From: PXAH01 sp964605645
Lineage (GTDB): Bacteria; Omnitrophota; Gorgyraeia; Duberdicusellales; 4484-171
DNA length: 64,000 bases
Reading direction: 5' to 3'
Assembly (NCBI GenBank): GCA_964605645.1
Contig: CAZSDJ010000002.1
Location: 1-64,000 of the forward strand
A model generated the notes under the pieces. That model made no database searches. It worked only from the letters and a program-made list of their open reading frames with translations, and had not been told where the DNA came from. The stretch's first letter is position 1. Every line of letters starts with the position of its first letter. Shown one piece after another: positions 60,726 to 64,000 of the stretch. A program made the position numbers and the translations under genes.

Positions 60726-63700
60726 ATGCAAATTCAATATCCTCAAATTACAATAGTTGAAGCATCAGCAGGATCGGGGAAGACTTATGCTTTGGCTAAA
60801 CGCTTTTTGCAATTGTTGATTAACAGACAATCTCCTTCCCCCGATTACTTGCGAACAATTTTAGCCATCACTTTTACTAATAAAGCTGCTTATGAAATGA
60901 AAGAAAGAATTTTAGAGATTTTAAAAAATATTGCTTTAGATTCGTTTTCTGATCAATCCCAAAAAAAAGATGTTTTAGATAGCTTGACGGTAGATTATAA
61001 TTTTGCCCGCAAGCAAGCACACCTATTAATTGAAAAAATTATTCACAATTATAGTTATTTCGGGATTAAAACTATAGATAGTTTTATCAATTCTTTATTA
61101 TTGGGTTGTCCTCTTCATATTGGGCGCTCAGCGTCATTTACGATTAAAAGAAATTATAAAGAATATCTTTTATATGCGCTTGATACCTTAATTGATAAAT
61201 CATTATCGAGTCAAGAATTAAAAAAGGATTTTAATGAATTTTTAAGCCATTATCTTTTTGTTGAAAACAGGGGCAGTTGGTTTCCGAAAGATAAAATATT
61301 AGATTTAATGATAACTCTTTTTGAATTGGTTAATCGTTATGGCAAAGATTTTTCTAAATATAAAACTAGTACTGATTTATTGTTTAATCAAAAAAGGTAT
61401 TTATATAAAAAAATAAAAGAACTAGTTGATGTTTTTCCTTCCGGCTTGAACAAAAGGAGTAAAGACTCTTTTATTAAGTTTATTGAGCAAAATGGCTGCC
61501 AATTCGAAATAGCTAATTTACCCAACAGTTTAGCTAAAGCCGGCCCTCCCCTCAATAAAGATAAATTTGCGAATAAAGATTTTTTGAAAAAATGGCATTC
61601 AATTCATAAACAAGTAGAAAATTTAATAGAAACAGAAGCAGAAACTTCTTATAATTCTTATATCGGATTATTTAATGAAGTGGAAGATGTTTTTGAAATT
61701 TTTGCAGAAAAAGAAGATATTTTATTTTTAAGTCAGCTCAATCATCAAGCCCGTTTTCTTTTTAGTAAGCAAGGTATAACCGTAGCCGAACTTTATTATC
61801 GGTTGGCCACGCGATTCCAACATTATTTGATTGATGAATTTCAAGATACAAGCCAACTGCAATGGGATAATTTAGAAGAAATGATCTCTGAAGGCCTAGC
61901 TTCGGGAGGGACGCTTTTTTATGTTGGTGATAAAAAACAGGCAATTTACCGCTTTCGCGGCGGGCAAAGCCAGCTTTTTTATGAAATCAAGAGAAAGCTT
62001 GAACCTTACCAATCGGCTACATTATTATTAAAAAAAAATTGGCGCAGTCAAAAAGAAATAGTTGAGTTTAATAATTTTATTTTTTCTCAACAAAATTTAA
62101 AAAGTTTCTTGGAAAGATCAAAAATTTCTAAAGAAGTTAGTAATAGAAAGTATCTTCAGGAAATTAGGGATAATTTTAAAAATGGCGAACAAACCTATAC
62201 AAAAGGCAATAAGGATGGATTTGTATTTATTGAAAAATTAAATGAATCCGACAAGGCAGAACGGGACAAAATAGTCAGGGATAAAGTTGTTAATTTAATT
62301 AAAGATTTAAAAAAGCGTTTTAGTTTGGGAGACATTGCGTTATTAACCAGAGACAATCGAGAAGTAGAACTTTTAACCGGATGGTTGATAGAAGAGGGCT
62401 TTCCGGTTGAATCTGAAAAGACTTTATGTGTGTTGGAGCATCCTCAAATAAAAGAAATAATCAGCCTCCTGCAATTTTTATATTCACCAATTAATGATTT
62501 AAGTTTTGCTTCATTTATCCTAGGAGATATTTTTAGCAAAGAAACAGGGATAAAAAAAGAAAAAATAACTGATTTCCTTTTCAATTTATACCAGAATAAG
62601 AAAAAAGAAAATATAAGCACCTACCGTAAGTTTATAGATGAATTTCCTCAAGTTTGGAATTCCAAATTTGCTTCTTTTTTTAAAACAGTTGGCTTTGTTT
62701 CCCCCTACCAGTTGATAGTTGCTATTTATGAACAATTTAATTTACCGAAAAATTTTCCTAAAGCCCAGGCTTTTTTTAAAAAATTTCTTCAACTTTGTAA
62801 AGACAGCCAAGAAGAAAAGCTTGGCTTGTGGGGATTTTTAACTTATCTTCAGAATCCTGAACCTGATAAACTTTATGTCGAGATAAATGCAAAAAATTCT
62901 TTAAAAATTTTAACTATTCATAAAGCTAAAGGCCTGGAGTTTCCGGTTGTAATCATCCCATTTTTAAAAATTGATATTTCTTCAGAAATTGTCAAGATGG
63001 GGGCCAAATCTCATTTGGAAAAAAAGAGACAAAAGCTGCATCTTTTGAGAATTACAAAAGAATATTCGCGTTATTCAAGCCGCCTCAGAAATATTTATCA
63101 GAATGATTATAAACTGGCCTGCATTGATGAACTTAATAATATTTATGTAGCATTAACTCGGCCCAAATATGAACTTTATGTCTTTATCCCCCGCAAAAGC
63201 GGCAATTCTTTGAATCAAGCTTCCTTTTTAGTAGATCAAGAAAACATAAAAAGAGGAAAAAAAGTTTGCTATCCCCGCTTGGACTCACAGCAAAACATTA
63301 AAAAAATTAAGGCTTCACAATATAGGAATTGGGTTCATTACTTAAATGAAGAATCTTTTTCCGGCCAGTCAGCCAGAAACAGGGAAGAAAAAAAAGAAGG
63401 TATAATTTTACATCAGGCCTTATCTGCTGTCGGAGATTGTTCTAAAAAGAATATTAATATATATCTTGACCAAGCAATGGCTAAAATTAAAAATAATTTT
63501 TTCAGCGAAGATATTAAAAAATACAGAAGAAAAATAAAAGAAATAATTACCAATAAAAATTTAAAGGAGATATTCTTTCCTCTAAAAGCCGGGGTTTATT
63601 GCGAAAAGGAATTTGTAAATAAAAAGGGAGAAACAAGGAAAATAGATAGAATTATGATTTTTAAAGATAAGATAACAATTGTTGATTATAAAAAAAGCAG

Positions 63701-63830
63701 GAGTCGAAAAATAGAACATCGCAGGCAATTAAAAGATTACAAAGAAGTTGTTCGAGCCATTTATCCGCAAAAAAAAATTCGAGGGGTTATCGTTTATCTC
63801 GCGGAATTAGAAAAAGAATATTTATTTTAA
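60726..63830 (+). CDS. AddA/RecB-like helicase-nuclease
   Basis: UvrD/Rep superfamily 1 helicase fused to a RecB-type nuclease, 1034 residues, for processing double-strand DNA ends. Walker A is ASAGSGKTYAL at about residues 13-23, then AITFTNKAAYEMKERI, YLIDEFQDTSQLQW, YVGDKKQAIYRFRGG, KKNWRSQKEIVEFN, LTIHKAKGLEFPVVIIP and YVALTRPKYELYVF. The C-terminus keeps the PD-(D/E)XK order: histidine in GIILHQALS, then KIDRIMIF and ITIVDYKKS. The usual AddA is about 1200 residues. The next gene looks like the AddB partner, supporting an AddAB-type complex. Confidence 0.85.
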   Translation: MQIQYPQITIVEASAGSGKTYALAKRFLQLLINRQSPSPDYLRTILAITFTNKAAYEMKERILEILKNIALDSFSDQSQKKDVLDSLTVDYNFARKQAHLLIEKIIHNYSYFGIKTIDSFINSLLLGCPLHIGRSASFTIKRNYKEYLLYALDTLIDKSLSSQELKKDFNEFLSHYLFVENRGSWFPKDKILDLMITLFELVNRYGKDFSKYKTSTDLLFNQKRYLYKKIKELVDVFPSGLNKRSKDSFIKFIEQNGCQFEIANLPNSLAKAGPPLNKDKFANKDFLKKWHSIHKQVENLIETEAETSYNSYIGLFNEVEDVFEIFAEKEDILFLSQLNHQARFLFSKQGITVAELYYRLATRFQHYLIDEFQDTSQLQWDNLEEMISEGLASGGTLFYVGDKKQAIYRFRGGQSQLFYEIKRKLEPYQSATLLLKKNWRSQKEIVEFNNFIFSQQNLKSFLERSKISKEVSNRKYLQEIRDNFKNGEQTYTKGNKDGFVFIEKLNESDKAERDKIVRDKVVNLIKDLKKRFSLGDIALLTRDNREVELLTGWLIEEGFPVESEKTLCVLEHPQIKEIISLLQFLYSPINDLSFASFILGDIFSKETGIKKEKITDFLFNLYQNKKKENISTYRKFIDEFPQVWNSKFASFFKTVGFVSPYQLIVAIYEQFNLPKNFPKAQAFFKKFLQLCKDSQEEKLGLWGFLTYLQNPEPDKLYVEINAKNSLKILTIHKAKGLEFPVVIIPFLKIDISSEIVKMGAKSHLEKKRQKLHLLRITKEYSRYSSRLRNIYQNDYKLACIDELNNIYVALTRPKYELYVFIPRKSGNSLNQASFLVDQENIKRGKKVCYPRLDSQQNIKKIKASQYRNWVHYLNEESFSGQSARNREEKKEGIILHQALSAVGDCSKKNINIYLDQAMAKIKNNFFSEDIKKYRRKIKEIITNKNLKEIFFPLKAGVYCEKEFVNKKGETRKIDRIMIFKDKITIVDYKKSRSRKIEHRRQLKDYKEVVRAIYPQKKIRGVIVYLAELEKEYLF

Positions 63831-63834
63831 TGGT

Positions 63835-64000
63835 ATGGAAAAAGAAAATATAATCACTAATAACTTCGGAGTTGACTCAATTAATTTGATTGCTGATACT
63901 TTGTATAAAGATTTTTATAAAAATAATAAATCTTTAGAAACGATAGCTTGTGTATTTGGCGGAAAACGTCCGGCGTTATTTTTAAAAGATAAACTTTCCC
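63835..64000 (+). CDS. AddB-like helicase/nuclease subunit, 5' part
   Basis: Open from ATG 63835 to the window edge, 55 residues. The stretch IACVFGGKRPALFLKDKLS is like the N-terminal segment of AddB-type proteins, which open with a pattern of the kind FPxxRxxxFLxxxL. It starts 4 bases after the AddA-like stop. The call rests mainly on position and this short motif. Confidence 0.5.
   Translation, partial: MEKENIITNNFGVDSINLIADTLYKDFYKNNKSLETIACVFGGKRPALFLKDKLS

Overview
This is an A+T-rich bacterial chromosome segment packed with housekeeping genes, almost all on the + strand; only lpxB and an adjacent oxidoreductase gene are on the - strand. The genes point to a diderm bacterium with LPS: lpxB, an MsbA-type flippase, a LolC/LolD pair, an MlaE/F/D lipid transporter, and Sec and lipoprotein signals. 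Gene order, the accessory repeats and the divergence of several proteins resemble uncultivated PVC-related phyla such as Omnitrophota. That placement is inference from general resemblance, not from a marker-gene comparison.

Layout. 1-232: left edge with a REP-like element. 233-5845: a five-gene oligopeptide ABC importer. 5939-7720: a divergent UDPGP-family sugar nucleotidyltransferase. 7771-11016: lysS, lolC, lolD. 11225-12100: a class IV aminotransferase. 12394-23616: a long cluster clpC, a small AsmA/TamB-like protein, mlaE, mlaF, mlaD, radA, a yacL-type PIN/TRAM gene, ispD, ispF, cysS, tmk. This is the Firmicute clpC-radA-yacL-ispD-ispF-cysS order with a lipid-transport block inserted. 23639-29515: mnmG, then convergent lpxB and a Gfo/Idh oxidoreductase, then msbA. 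29708-32509: rpsB, tsf, pyrH, frr, followed by tRNA-Lys, tRNA-Leu and tRNA-Gly. 32853-36623: a regulatory PTS (EIIA, HPr, EI) with a membrane-anchored YvcK. 36635-41353: aromatic amino acid and cmk operon. 41390-45239: lepA, lepB, a small lipoprotein, pgsA, plsY. 45315-54233: recA, an htrA-type protease, recX, alaS and a partial histidine operon (hisD, hisB, hisH, hisA). 54510-55152: a MntA/HepT-type toxin-antitoxin pair. 55206-60266: rplM, rpsI, ribBA, ribH, nusB, a PHP phosphoesterase and ribD. 60296-64000: a PilZ-like protein and an AddA-like helicase-nuclease with the start of its AddB-like partner.

The most unusual content is not a single gene but the sequence between and inside genes. 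Degenerate repeats with a 7-bp period (AGTCCAA, AGATACA and GAAATCC types) form hairpin elements in many gaps. Similar repeats have entered coding sequence in hisH, rpsB and the small lipoprotein gene. Two tandem hairpin units sit in the clpC leader, and the downstream part of that leader recurs in front of the PIN/TRAM gene. Several near-consensus sigma-70 promoters lie within about ten bases of the start codon, implying leaderless messages. Three inverted repeats are built from facing TTGACA hexamers.

There are no phage, IS or CRISPR features, and no gap without a gene exceeds 300 bases. I did not find a clearly new multi-gene defence or metabolic system. The best candidates for new biology are the mini-AsmA/Mla block, the tandem clpC leader and the heptamer elements.
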